Source: Smittia aterrima (taxonomy: Eukaryota; Arthropoda; Insecta; Diptera; Chironomidae). From it: a DNA stretch of 64,000 nucleotides. The stretch is from NCBI GenBank assembly GCA_033063855.1, contig CP093829.1, forward strand, positions 18,197,537 through 18,261,536. Reading direction: 5' to 3'. Each line of letters begins with the position of its first letter. The stretch's first letter is position 1. The position numbers were made by a program, and so were the translations under genes. This document shows, piece after piece, positions 38,855 through 49,900 of this stretch. The notes under the pieces were generated by a model. It made no database searches. It saw only the letters and a list, made by a program, of their open reading frames with translations, and was not told the origin of the DNA.

Positions 38855-40644
38855 ACAGCATTATGTGTACCTTCGTACACCACCTTCAAAATTTCTGTTT
38901 ATCTATTGAAGAGTCTAAAAGAGTTATTCTTGAAAGCAAAGTCAATTGTAACGAGCTCAATAAATTTTTCAGCAGAACTATGTATGGAAATATTTCTACT
39001 AAACGGCATGGGCCTTTGCCAAACAACCCAAAATTCAATTTATACTGTACAACTTGCAATAAACTGTATAAACTACAATATCAACACATTGATGTTAAAG
39101 AACAACTAATAACATCTAATGAACAAAGAATCTGTGACTGTCAAAAGAAACCACTGCAGATTAGAGGAACTGCACGAGAGGAACTGAAAGAAAAACTGTT
39201 AGCTTTCACTCCTAGTCAAATCAAACGTTCAGCATTTTCGAAGCCTCTAGGAGAGTTGTCATCTCCACCGGCGAAATCGAGTACTTTAAACAACGTGCTT
39301 CGTGAAATAAGAGGAAAATATGACTTGGATGTAGATCCTATTAAAGATGTTCTACTACGCTTTACCTCTCAACAAAAATGTAACATCGCAGAGGTATAAG
39401 TCTATAGTTACAATGATGGAAAAAGATTTCGTATGGTTTTAACTACAGATCATGCTATTGAAACACTTAAAAGATATTTATTATTTAAGAATCGCCAACC
39501 ATTCAAACGACTTCTTCTCGATGCAACGGGCAAAGTTACAGCACCAGTAAATCAACGCACTTTGCTGCATCATGTTCTTCTTGCTCCAATACAAAGATCT
39601 GATTCCGTCGCTTGTTTTCTTGTTCCAGTAGGCGAAATGGTTACGGACGATAGCACTGGAGAGAATATTGGCCATTTTCTTAGATTTATTCTTTCGCGAC
39701 TTTCGAAAAGAGCTGTAAAACAAATAAGGCAAATCGGAACAGACGATTCTTGGGCAAACGTCCACGCAATTTTTTCGTTGACCCCAGGAATTGTAGGTAC
39801 AAGATATCTTCAGCTCTGCTTTGAATATTATTCAGGCAAACCTGCTTCAGCAGAACTTAAAAACTGTATTGCGCCTTCGTACTGTTTCTCGCACTTCAGT
39901 AAAAATTGGAGCAATGACCTGAAAGCAGCCTACGAAGATCCTCAACTTCGCTTGACCGTTCGAGCGATTCTTACTGAGCTAACAGTCATCGCCGATCCAA
40001 TAAAACTCAATAGATTTAAAGTGTCACTAATTGTGCTGCTCATTTCGAAAGAAGATTGTGAAGAATTGGCTGCGGATCGTAAAGTCCTCGGTAACCCAGA
40101 TGGTCCAACTGGAGAAGAAACACGAGAACACTTTGCTTTTGAAGAGTTTAAAAAGACTCTTTACAAAGATTCGCCATTCGGCTCTGAGGTCATTTATGGG
40201 CGCCACGTACGGTCCCCAGATTTGGGGAAGTTTCATTTCGGAAAAGGGATTACATTCGTATAGTCCCCAAATCTGGGGAGCTCAGTTACGAGATTGTGGG
40301 TTAGCTGGGGCCCACAAATGACTTTTTAGCCCAAGTTTTATGCTGAAGCCTTATTGGACAAAATATTAAAGCACTACATAGCGTATTTGCCTCTCTGGAC
40401 GATATTTGTATCTCGTCTTCACCATCCTTCAGCTCAACGATCAAACAATGCAAGAGTTGAACGTTCATTTCGGACTCTAAAAGATGAATGCGAAGCGGAA
40501 GAAAAAGAGCTCTGTCACCTGGGATGCATAAAAGTAAGACGATATGCGGCATTTAGAGAGAAAACTTTGAACAGTCTTCTCAATGAAGTTTATCTAAGTC
40601 AAAAATTCTATCCATGGACCAGCCATAGGGCTAACTATTATTAA
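38855..40644 (+). pseudogene. Decayed DDE-type DNA-transposon transposase
   Basis: A single reading frame from the ATG at 38863 to the stop at 40644 encodes a transposase-like protein broken by in-frame stops at 39397, 40261 and 40327. All three open segments share the same frame, so no frameshift is needed. Segment 1 (179 codons) has a Cys-rich motif (CTTC…CDC), possibly a zinc-binding DNA-binding region. Segment 2 (276 residues from 39433) holds LLLDATGK (Asp at about 39520) and IGTDDSWANVHAI, which look like the first two catalytic Asp. Segment 3 holds NNARVERSFRTLKDE, which would supply the Glu. The TDxxxA spacing recalls MULE-type transposases, but the family is uncertain. A splice acceptor ends at 38854. 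The last two stops lie inside a nested 134-bp insertion. I could not find terminal inverted repeats for the whole element. Confidence 0.6.
40189..40322. mobile_element. Nested 134-bp inverted-repeat element (MITE-like)
   Basis: The ends are inverted repeats: GTCATTTATGGGCGCCA (40189-40205) against the complement of 40306-40322, matching at 15 of 17 positions. Inside is a second perfect pair, TCCCCAGATTTGGGGA (40213-40228) and TCCCCAAATCTGGGGA (40264-40279). The element interrupts the transposase frame between …PFGSE and …FYAEALLDK and brings two stops with it. No clear target-site duplication is visible, so the exact ends may be off by a few bases. Confidence 0.65.
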
Positions 40645-40661
40645 GTGCTTAATCAAATTTT

Positions 40662-40706
40662 TTTTGCGTAATTGAAGCTTAAACTTTAGCAAAAGTGAAA
40701 TAAAAC
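40662..40706 (+). repeat. 3'-UTR-like repeat ending in AATAAA (copy 2 of 3)
   Basis: This stretch resembles the polyadenylation region of the small secreted-protein gene at 41557-41598. Both read TTTTG…TAATT…TTTAGCA, followed by a GAAATAAAAC end. A third similar piece is at 38284-38312, sharing AGTTTAGCAGAAATG exactly with the gene's copy. The copies flank the dead transposase, which suggests duplicated remnants of this small gene. Confidence 0.45.
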
Positions 40707-41075
40707 GAACATACTAATTAAACGTGAAACAAAATGATAGGAGAACGATAAAAAAATTGGTGTCTAACATATATTCAATAGATTGTTGCTTCGTGCGATA
40801 ATTTGCGGGGATTCTCACTGGATAGTTTTGATAACGATTCGTTACGGAGCTGGCGATTGGTTTTAGAAGCTTTTTTATGATTGCGGAAATCAGACTTCGG
40901 GAATCAGAGTTTAATCAACAAAACTTGTGGGCGTAGCTGAACATTTAACTGTTTAAGCTACAATTATAGTTTTTATCAGATTTTAATCGAATGAGTTTTT
41001 ATTTTATTTTCAGTTGAATAAATACTGAGCTTGAATTTTGAGAGTCACTCAGTTTATTGATATTCATGAAGTGAA
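40707..41075 (+). promoter_or_regulatory. Promoter and 5' UTR of the small secreted-protein gene
   Basis: A TATA-like ATAAATAC lies at 41018-41025. An initiator-like TCACTCAGT (41045-41053) lies at the right distance. This predicts a leader of about 25-30 bp. The leader contains a minimal upstream ORF (ATG AAG TGA, 41066-41074) immediately before the main ATG at 41076. Confidence 0.5.
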
Positions 41076-41402
41076 ATGAAAGTTCAACTTCTTTCGATTA
41101 TTTTCTTTGTTGGCGCATTTTGTGCTGTCGTCGGTGACCAAGCACCAGCAGTTCAAGCAGCACTTCAGAAGTTTCAATCTGATGCTATGCAAATGAAGAA
41201 TTCTGGAAATTTTGACCATGTAAAGATCATTCAGGACATTCAAGATATTCTCGATGCGGCAAAGTCAAGCTACCCAGCAGCCCAAGCTGACTTGAAAAAA
41301 ATTCAATCGTCAGTCGACAAGATGAAAAGTGCAGGAAAAGTTAATCCAGCGCAAATTTCCTTAATCATTCAAGAAATTTTCGGTGCAACAAGCCAAGGAT
41401 GA
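41076..41402 (+). CDS. Small secreted alpha-helical protein, unknown function
   Basis: An intronless frame of 108 residues. The N-terminus MKVQLLSIIFFVGAFCAVVG is a signal peptide, probably cut near VVG/DQ. The mature part of about 88 residues has no Cys after the signal and is rich in Ala, Gln, Lys and Asp. It contains two similar helical segments: AALQKFQSDAMQMKNSGNFD…IIQDIQDIL and ADLKKIQSSVDKMKSAGKVN…IIQEIF. The internal duplication (FQSDAMQMKNSGNF against IQSSVDKMKSAGKV) suggests two copies of a helix-loop-helix unit of about 45 residues. A TATA box, an initiator and an AATAAA at 41592-41597 make a compact transcription unit. The composition recalls abundant secreted insect proteins (salivary, haemolymph or cuticle-gland), but I do not recognise the family. 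Confidence 0.8.
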   Translation: MKVQLLSIIFFVGAFCAVVGDQAPAVQAALQKFQSDAMQMKNSGNFDHVKIIQDIQDILDAAKSSYPAAQADLKKIQSSVDKMKSAGKVNPAQISLIIQEIFGATSQG

Positions 41403-41591
41403 ATTGATGTACGAAAACGTTGAAGCTCTCTCGTTTGATCATTTGAGTTGATTAAACGGTTAACAATTAAATTGAAAAAAAAATGAAATTTTATTTTCCA
41501 CGCTCCACTCAAAGTTTTCTTTGGACAATAATTTTTCATTGACTCTCAAAAGCTATATTTTGTAATTAAGTTCCAAGTTTAGCAGAAATGA

Positions 41592-41597
41592 AATAAA
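41592..41597 (+). terminator. Polyadenylation signal of the small secreted-protein gene
   Basis: AATAAA about 190 bp after the stop codon, followed by a T-run. Confidence 0.5.
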
Positions 41598-41602
41598 ACA
41601 AC

Positions 41603-44129
41603 TTTTTTTTAAAGGATCTTATTACAAACATTTCTGAACATTTTTTAAATGTTTAAGATTTTTCTTTTTCAAAAACTTAACAAAACAACAAAATTGGCTT
41701 TGCGTGTTTAAAATTTGTCGCATCGGGTTTTTGACGGAAGTCGAAAGCAGAGTCGATACTTCAAGTTTTGAAAGGTTGAGTACGTGTCGAGCTGCTAATT
41801 AAATTATCATGAACGACGACAGTGATAGCAATAACGAAATCGATAGCTGACAAAATGAGTTCGAAATAATCTAATTTAAGTGATGGTTTGTAAGACTTCT
41901 CGACACTGAATGAAATATCTTGAAAAAACCATTCAATTCATTCTCTCATCGTCGGTTTCATGATTTATCTGCTGGCGCTTTAAAAATATCTTAGGAACAT
42001 TTCACTTGACTCCATTCCATTCCACTCAACATGTCATTTATCATCATCGAGGCTCTCTCTCGGTCCTTTACCTTTCGCTTCCCTTGAACAATAATTTTTC
42101 GTTTTCACGTTTGTCTAGAAAAAGAATTGAGCAACAGAAATAGACGGCAACCTAAATTCTCTGCCAAGATAATCGCCCAGTCAACAGCAGAACCAAGAAA
42201 GGGAAGTTTCCTTTGTATTATTACACGTGAATTGAAGTTAATAATTAATGAAGCGACGGTTTTGTCGATTCTTGATTCAATCGTGGGAGTTTTCCTTTCT
42301 TCAATGTGCTCATGTGAAGGGTGGAAAATCGAGGGAAATTCTCAACGGGGAAAAAGAAAATTTACATTACATAATTCGATTCTCGTAACGACATTACCGG
42401 CATCGACAGGAAAGAACGTCAATTTCCAGTTCTGTCACGCGACGAACGTGAAAATCGCCAACTCTATCACTTAATGAATCAACATTTGCTTTAATTTGTT
42501 TCGTATTTACAGCTGTGGCATGTGCTTAGAGGAAATGGAAAACTACACAAAGTTGTAGGTCGAACCATAAAGTTACAAATGAAACGTTTGCAGTTACCGT
42601 CACTAAGCTTTGTGACAGACGAAGGTCGATGAAAGAAACAGCCCAACTCATAAAACTATTTTATTTATGCTCAGATTTCTGTTCGCTTCGGCTTCGGTCA
42701 GCAGAAAGGAAACTTCGAAGATAATTTTCTTCATTTCCAGCAAGTGCTATAATTTGTTATCAACATTTTGCGATAAACACGAAAACGTATCCATCGCAGC
42801 GACAGGACCGGTTGCTGCTAATCCGGATATTAACTTTTTCCCTCTTGACTGCCTCGTCCCCTTCTTGACGAGCTCACTCACTTTTCGTATCAGAGAAAAC
42901 AATTTTATGTTCGATTCATATCAGCTCTCAAACAACGCCACAATTTTGTGGCAAGCACAGTGAAGTAGAAATGATTTGTGAAGCTTTTGCTGCTGATGGA
43001 ATCCTCAACATCCGAAAGTGAAGAAGAAGGAAAAGGAAAACAAAATCATATTCAAGGATTAACTCGATTATTTTGTTGTGGCTTACGCTTCATACTGTGC
43101 TGAGTTTGAATTCTTTTATATCTCGAAGAGCTCCTTGTGATGTGAATGTAACAACTTTGTTCACCTTCCTCACCCTTCGTCATCGCTCTCAAAGCATGAA
43201 ACGCCTCGAATCATTGACATTCTTCTTTGATCGTAAAGTGGATCTGAAATCACGTGTTTGCTTTCGTAGGAAGAGCTCTTGAGAGTCTCTGAATCAATGA
43301 GATGCTCACATGAACTTGACACTAAAGACAACAGCGAGGATTCTTCGCTGGAATCGCGCGCATGTTTGTGCCTTTGGAAGGAAAATATCTCGATGCTTTG
43401 AGTCTCTCGTTTAATACAGGGCTCGTGTTCTTAGCTTTCAATTAGAAGCTTTCAGATCTGATCAACAAAGTTTCGACTCCCCTGACACGCTCTCACGATA
43501 TTAAAATATGAAAATAATTCCTTCGTCTTTCTCCTCTCGTTGCCATTCTCAATCTCTTGCTTTACGAGGTAATTCGTATTGTCGTTGCCTGTCGTGTGTA
43601 TAACAAGCGTGCTTTCTTTCATTCTTTTCTGAATGAACTCTTCAAGTAGATTTCTTTCCTTTTCGTAAAGTTTCGTTTTGTGATATTTAGTCGAGAGCGA
43701 GAGAAGAGGGAGTTGGGCTGAGTTGTCGTCGTATTCTCAACAAACACGATTGTGACGGGAATGAAAAAAGAGCCGAACGTATAATAACAGAATAATCGTG
43801 TTAAGCACAGTAATTTTCCAATATATCTCTCAATGGATTGTTGTTCTTTTTAAAAATGTCGAAGAAAAACTCGAGAAATTAGTGTTCGCTCTAAACTATT
43901 TACGTGTTTACGAACGACGCTTCGAATACATTGAAACATTCACTCAGCTTTTCTTCGATATCTTCTGGAATATTAGAGCATGCAAGTGGCTAACAGTAGA
44001 AAGCGGTTGGGAGGGAATAGTTATTAAAGTGATTCCGTCATAAACGGTTTGATTTATTTCGCTCGGGCGACGAAGAGAAAAGACGAAAATATTTTCATTT
44101 CTTTCCGAGTTCTCGGCGACGACCTTTCA
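41603..44129. other. Non-coding DNA upstream of the Ggamma gene
   Basis: No supportable gene in 2.5 kb. Short open frames begin at non-ATG codons and resemble nothing. Confidence 0.4.
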
Positions 44130-44248
44130 GTGTTTACATTTTTTCTTCTCTCTCGTGACAGTCAAGACAGACAGTGAAGATTCATCAGAGCATTAGCGCC
44201 CTTCTCTCGTTGGATTAAAGAAAATTTCGTCGACAAACTTTATCAAAG
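44130..44248 (+). other. Candidate 5' UTR exon of the Ggamma30A-type gene
   Basis: The sequence ends in the donor CAAAG followed by GTAAAAGT (from 44249). The next acceptor that leads to a coding exon on this strand ends at 46915, directly before the Ggamma start codon, so at least one upstream non-coding exon must exist. The 5' boundary given is arbitrary. An acceptor at about 44358 could define a further small non-coding exon. Confidence 0.35.
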
Positions 44249-46915
44249 GTAAAAGTGAAAATAAATCGAGTGAATCTAATCGCGCTTGTGATCGTGTCTC
44301 AAGAAAATTTTGAAATACTTACACTCCCGATAAAAATAGCAAAGCGATCTAATTTTAGGTGTTAAAACATTTGTCAACATGCGAGGCACCTCGGGCTTCA
44401 TGTTCTCAAATGAAAAAGCAAATTGTGAGGTTTTTTAATTAACATAACGAGAAGTTCTCATGATCGCTTCGATAGAGAAACAAGTGGTCGATACAATAAT
44501 TGGATAAAACGTTTATGAGAAAGTTTTGTGTGAAAATTGTTTTGAATTTTAAATTTTCCGAATATTTTTCGATCGCAATCTGACCGGAAAATTATTTTAT
44601 TTTTCCGGAAAATTGTTTTATCGTTTTAAAGCAAAACTCTTTGAAACGGAAATTTATTATTTTATCACAGTTTTATGTTTCTGAAAGATATTTGGAAAAT
44701 TCATCAGAAATTTTCATGAAAACATCTTGGCAATCTTAACATTTCTTCCGATCGTTTGAGTTAGATTCCCTCTTGAATCTCTCAGATTGAACATAAAAAT
44801 GTTGAGCTTCACCTCGTTTAATGTTCACACTCTCGATATCTTTACTGCTCCATATATTTATCGATTGACCCGTAAGCTATTCCATTTCAGTATCTCGAGT
44901 GTCATACGGATATTCGAACTAATTTCTCATGCCTCGACAGAATCCATTTGTCCTCAGCTGCAAATTCGAAAGCATCGTTATCGTCATTATTCTTTCATTA
45001 AGTAATTTCCCCTCGTTCTCCTGAAGAACATTAAACGCAAATGAAAAGGAAAACTCGTAAGACGTGGAACTGATTTCATCGCACGTGGGCTAAACAAAGT
45101 GAAGAGAAAAATAATTCAGCGCGAAAAACATAAAATTCATGAATTTACATTAATCATCGCGAGCTCGCATTTCGCTTCCTTCCCGCAAGAGTCGATAAAA
45201 TGAAATAAACATTTTTCAACAATTCCGCTTTGCAATCATTCTCTTTCATTTGCAATCGCGAAGCTAATGAAATATTGATATGGAATAATTTTCCGTTTGC
45301 GAAAATTTCATTTCACTGACAAGAGAAATTCACTTTTCCCAACAATTTAATTGAATTCAATTAAAAGCGTGAATTAGTGTTTTTAATTTGTGAGTTAATT
45401 AACGTCGCGAAAGAGAAGGAACTCAAAGCTCATGAATATGTAGGCAGCGACCCGAAAATTTTTAAACTGAATTTTTAATCTCGGACGTTTCGCAAAGAGC
45501 TTTTCTTCTCGAGCGTCACGGTGAATTACACTCCTCGCTTACTTCTTGTTGTTCTCGAATAAAAGGAATGAGTTTCTTCTGCTTCCGTTGTTACGAAGCT
45601 CGCAAATGAGTCGCTCACCTGTTACCAGCGTAGGAGGAAGCACACGCCGATAAACATTTGTTTCTAGACAGCTCTTTCTTTAAATTGTTTCAGCAAACTG
45701 TCTCATACAACGATTGTTTTGCTTGCAAACATCCGCTTCACTCGTCATACCTTGTTATGAAAAAGGTTTCCGCTTATTTGGAAGGCTCTTGTGAGCTCTA
45801 TAACGTATGTTTGCTCCTCATCCCATCCCTCAGTCGTTGCGTTCATTGGAAAGTCCTCTGAGGTTAAGACAGTAAAATATTTTCATTATTAAAATATGCA
45901 CGAACTGAAGTGAAACTTTCCACTTTGGGCTTAGATAATGCTCGACAAACTCCTAGTCACGTGTTACAATCGCAAAAGTTCAAATCCAATTAAGGGGAAG
46001 CTCTCTCTGTTTGGGACTTGAACAACATTGAAGTTAGATGAGAAAACTTTCAGGCGAAGCGACTCACATTCGATGCTCGCTCGACCGAATGTCGAGTGTC
46101 GTGAAGATAAATTGATATTCGACCCTTTACGCTTATGAGTCATAATGATGAGAGTTCGACTGGCGACCTAATCAATCGAGAAACGACATCATGTGTGAAG
46201 TGTCATAACAAATTTGATTTACGTCCCCAGGACGAGTGTTAACTGGTTACAAGGAAAATTCTCTTGTCAGACCTGAATGAAACAAAAAAGAAAAAAGAAA
46301 AAAGAAAATTCAGATCACGGGACGAAAAACAGATGAGCTCGGAAATTTTGGATGACTTCCGCTGAAGAGAATAAATTTTTAACGATTTGATGAATCATAA
46401 ATCTTGAATATTTCGTCTTCGCATTAAGACGGAGAAGCAAGAAACTTTGAGCAGCGGTTTTCTAAAACTCTCGTTGTTAATTGATTCACTCGAGCCTTCC
46501 TTCGCAAAGGGAAAATGTCAAACAAAGCGAAAATTCCATTTAAAAAAATTTCTGGAGCGAAAATTGGGGAAACCTTTTAACGGATTTCTAAGACAAGCTT
46601 TTGAGGTGAGAAGACAAATTCGAACGACAAATCTTTTCGGACCGAGAGCGATAAAGTTGTCGAATACTTTTTACGATTTCCCCTCGTTCTCTTCGACTTC
46701 TTCTTCGTAAACCATGTTTTTATCGATTGATAAGTTCCTCAACGCTTGCGCAATTCGCAAGGGAAATTAATCAAATGAGTTGTCGCATGAGAAAATGTCC
46801 TTTGAGGGAAATTCTGAAAATCGATTGAAAAGTGAAAGACATTTTCATTGAATGATAAAAATTATTTTACATCTGGCAACACTAATTGAGAATTTTCTTC
46901 TTTTCCTTCTTTCAG

Positions 46916-49900
46916 ATGGATCCTAGGTAAGTGTGAGTGTGCAAAGAGCGACAAGGGATGAAGAAAATGACTTTCCTCTCTTGATACGAGCGGCGCTTTT
47001 CAGTTGTGTTCAAGTTGCAGAAAACGTAACAGTTCTGCTTTCTGCTCTCTTCTCTCCCCTATAAATTCAGTATTCTAGCAAATATGGACCGTGAAGCACT
47101 CAAAAAACAAATCGAAAACATGAAATATCAAGCCACTATGGAACGCTGGCCGTTATCCAAATCCATCGCTGCGTAAGTGAACCATTAATTTAGCTTAATT
47201 ACTCATCTCCCAACGACGACCTTTCATCCCCTTTTGATTGATTACGGTGAAGTTTTCGGAAGTTTCTCGACGGAACAAGTGAATTTTTAAAGGAGGAAAA
47301 ACCAAAATGGAGAGAGAGAAGAGAAAAACTTTTCCTCCCCGCTCGAGTCGATAATTTTGGGGTGTGTAATGTGTAATGAAGAAAATTCAGCAATTTCGGC
47401 AAGATGAAGCGATTTGCTTTAAGCCATGTGAGACGTTATTGGCAATTTCGATGATTTGCGATGAAAGATTTTGTGTGGAAATGAAAGCGAAGCTCAGATG
47501 TCAGGACAGGAATTTATCGATTTTACTTTCTGATGAAAGAAAAGCGCGAGAGTAAAGTTAAAAGGAAGCGGTGTCCGCTCTTTCTCTCTTTCATTTCGTT
47601 ATCCTTAAGGAAATAGTGAAAATATTTTCAACACAAAGCAATGAACAATGTGTGACTGACGGGAAAGGGAAAAAGTTCGATTGCATGTGAAAATTATTTC
47701 ACCGTTGACTCTCAGCACGTTTCAATTGATTGAGTAAGTCAATGTCGATTACTATGGTGAAAGCTTTTCCGTTCTCTTCGGAATGACGAAGTCTTCCACT
47801 TCTGTTGCAGACGATGACAGACGAGAAAGAAGAAGGAAAGCAATTGATTGAATCAAACTTGACGTCGATGCCATTTCCATCATCTTATCTCGTCTGCCGT
47901 TGCATTGATTATCTGAAAAATATGACAAGCGTTCGCTGCTTTCCGTGTTTGACTCATAAAGATTTATGACTGAAGCCCTCGAGAAGGGATTTACGTCACA
48001 GCCACTCGCGTATTGATTCGAACATGAAGGTTTCTGTTTAAAGCAAAAGGGAATTGCGGCTAAAACGCTTTTGAAACTTTCCGCAACAGTTTCGTTCTTC
48101 ATTAATCATTCAGTGTTTGACATTATGTTCGCTAGGATTCTCTGAAACAATGGCAGCTCTTTGTTAAAAATCATTTCACTAATGCAAGTGGAATATCCAT
48201 TAAACTGTGTTTGATTTACGATTTCATTGTATGCGAAGCAATAATTCATCGCAATCCAACTGCTCTCACGTAGAAGCAACGGACGAAGGTGGAGCAAACT
48301 TATCGAGATGAGATGGCAATCTAATAACTACTTCGACACGCAATCATTCGAGCTCGAGTGGAGAACTTTGCCATGCGATTGGAGGCAATCGAAGCGAGAA
48401 AATGGAAAACTTTTTGAAGAAGTTAAGAGGGAAAAGGGTTTGCGAGCTGTGATTTACAACGAGAGGGAGAGACTTGAGACTCCCTCGGAAGCTATTAACA
48501 ACATTAACTTTTTCAAAGTTCTCTGTAAACACATTTCGAAAATTTGTGAGAGGCTTTAAAGCTCAAACTCTAAATGTATCAATAACCGGGGCAAGGGTGA
48601 ACACGAAATTTGACTCAGTTCGTTGTCAAGGATCTTACCTGAACATGCAATTAAAAGCTTCGGCGAAAGATGAAACCTCGATCCGTAAAAGTCCCAAAGC
48701 ATTCGCTGATCCAATCCCAATCCCACCGACGTTTCACGTGACAAGTTCGATTATGTTTCGCGCCCTGAAGTCCATTAATTATGAATTATATTCCATCCAG
48801 TGTCGGTTTTCATTCCGCGACACAAAATTTCAACCGACATGACCTCGAGCGAAACTGTGAAACGAGTTAATTGTCGGCTGTCGCTCGCAGTTTATTTTGT
48901 TATCATTCGAGTTAAGTTTGCTTTACACAAATTTCGACACAAGCCTGAGAGATTAACAAACGCGCGCCCCAAACCGTCTCTGAGGAATTTTATCTCTCTT
49001 TCCATCTGAAACTTGATAAATATCATCATCATGATGAGTCTGCCGACTAAAATCCCTCTGACGTTTAATTTGAATGTGAAAAATTTATGTTGCCATCGCC
49101 GCAACGGGCTCTCGTCGTCGACGTATGCTCAGCATTGCAACGACAGCAACTTGCTTGTTATGGATGTGCTCATGTTTGAAAGAGAAGAATGAATTGTCTG
49201 TCGGACATTTGCTGTATGTTAAATGACAGAACTATTGTTGTCGAGTTGTCTATCTAATCGACACTGCTCACAAGCGAAGGATTAAGAGAATAAAACTCGA
49301 ATATGGACATCGAGTAATTGATTGTGTTCGTGAGAAGATGAACAACGAGTGGCAAATTGATTTCATTTGCTCTAGTTCGTATCTTCATTTGAATTGTGCA
49401 ATTTGACTCCATAATTGGACTTGAAGCAACAATAATCAGTTCTCAAGGCTTCGGTGATTATGAAACCTCAAATTTCTGTTAACTCATATAACAAATACCG
49501 TTCGAGTCTCTCCCCCTTAAATAAGCAACCTGAATAATTCTTTGCATAACGAGTAAAGCGAAGAGTTTGTTAAAGTTTCAACAATCGTTCAAACTTTACT
49601 GCATTGAAGCCTTTGCGAATAAATATTTAAATTGCCATTTGATAGGCTTGAGCTAACAACAAACATGAACTGTGTCTACATGAACGATCTGAGAAGAGCT
49701 TCGACATGACAAAGAAATATTTTCGCTAGGAACAACTACTTGAACATGTATCGCCAAAGCTACTTACGCTGTTTATGAACGAGCAGATGAATAACGAAAA
49801 CGGTTTAACATAAATCCAGCGAGATTGAAAGAATTTATTCAGAAGTGGCCTCAAATTTAGTCATGAGACTCTCAACCCTTCTCTGTCCTAAATTTTCTTT

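Noticed and set aside
38641..38889. Minus-strand 82-codon frame opposite the transposase 5' end
   Set aside because: It overlaps the plus-strand splice acceptor and resembles no protein I know. It contains a short internal repeat of CCGTAGGA-type units, which explains its Ala/Pro/Thr-rich part.
44359..44440. Short ATG frame (MRGTSGFMFSNEKANCEVF) after an acceptor in the Ggamma 5' intron
   Set aside because: Ends after 19 codons with no good donor; at most a non-coding exon with a small upstream ORF.
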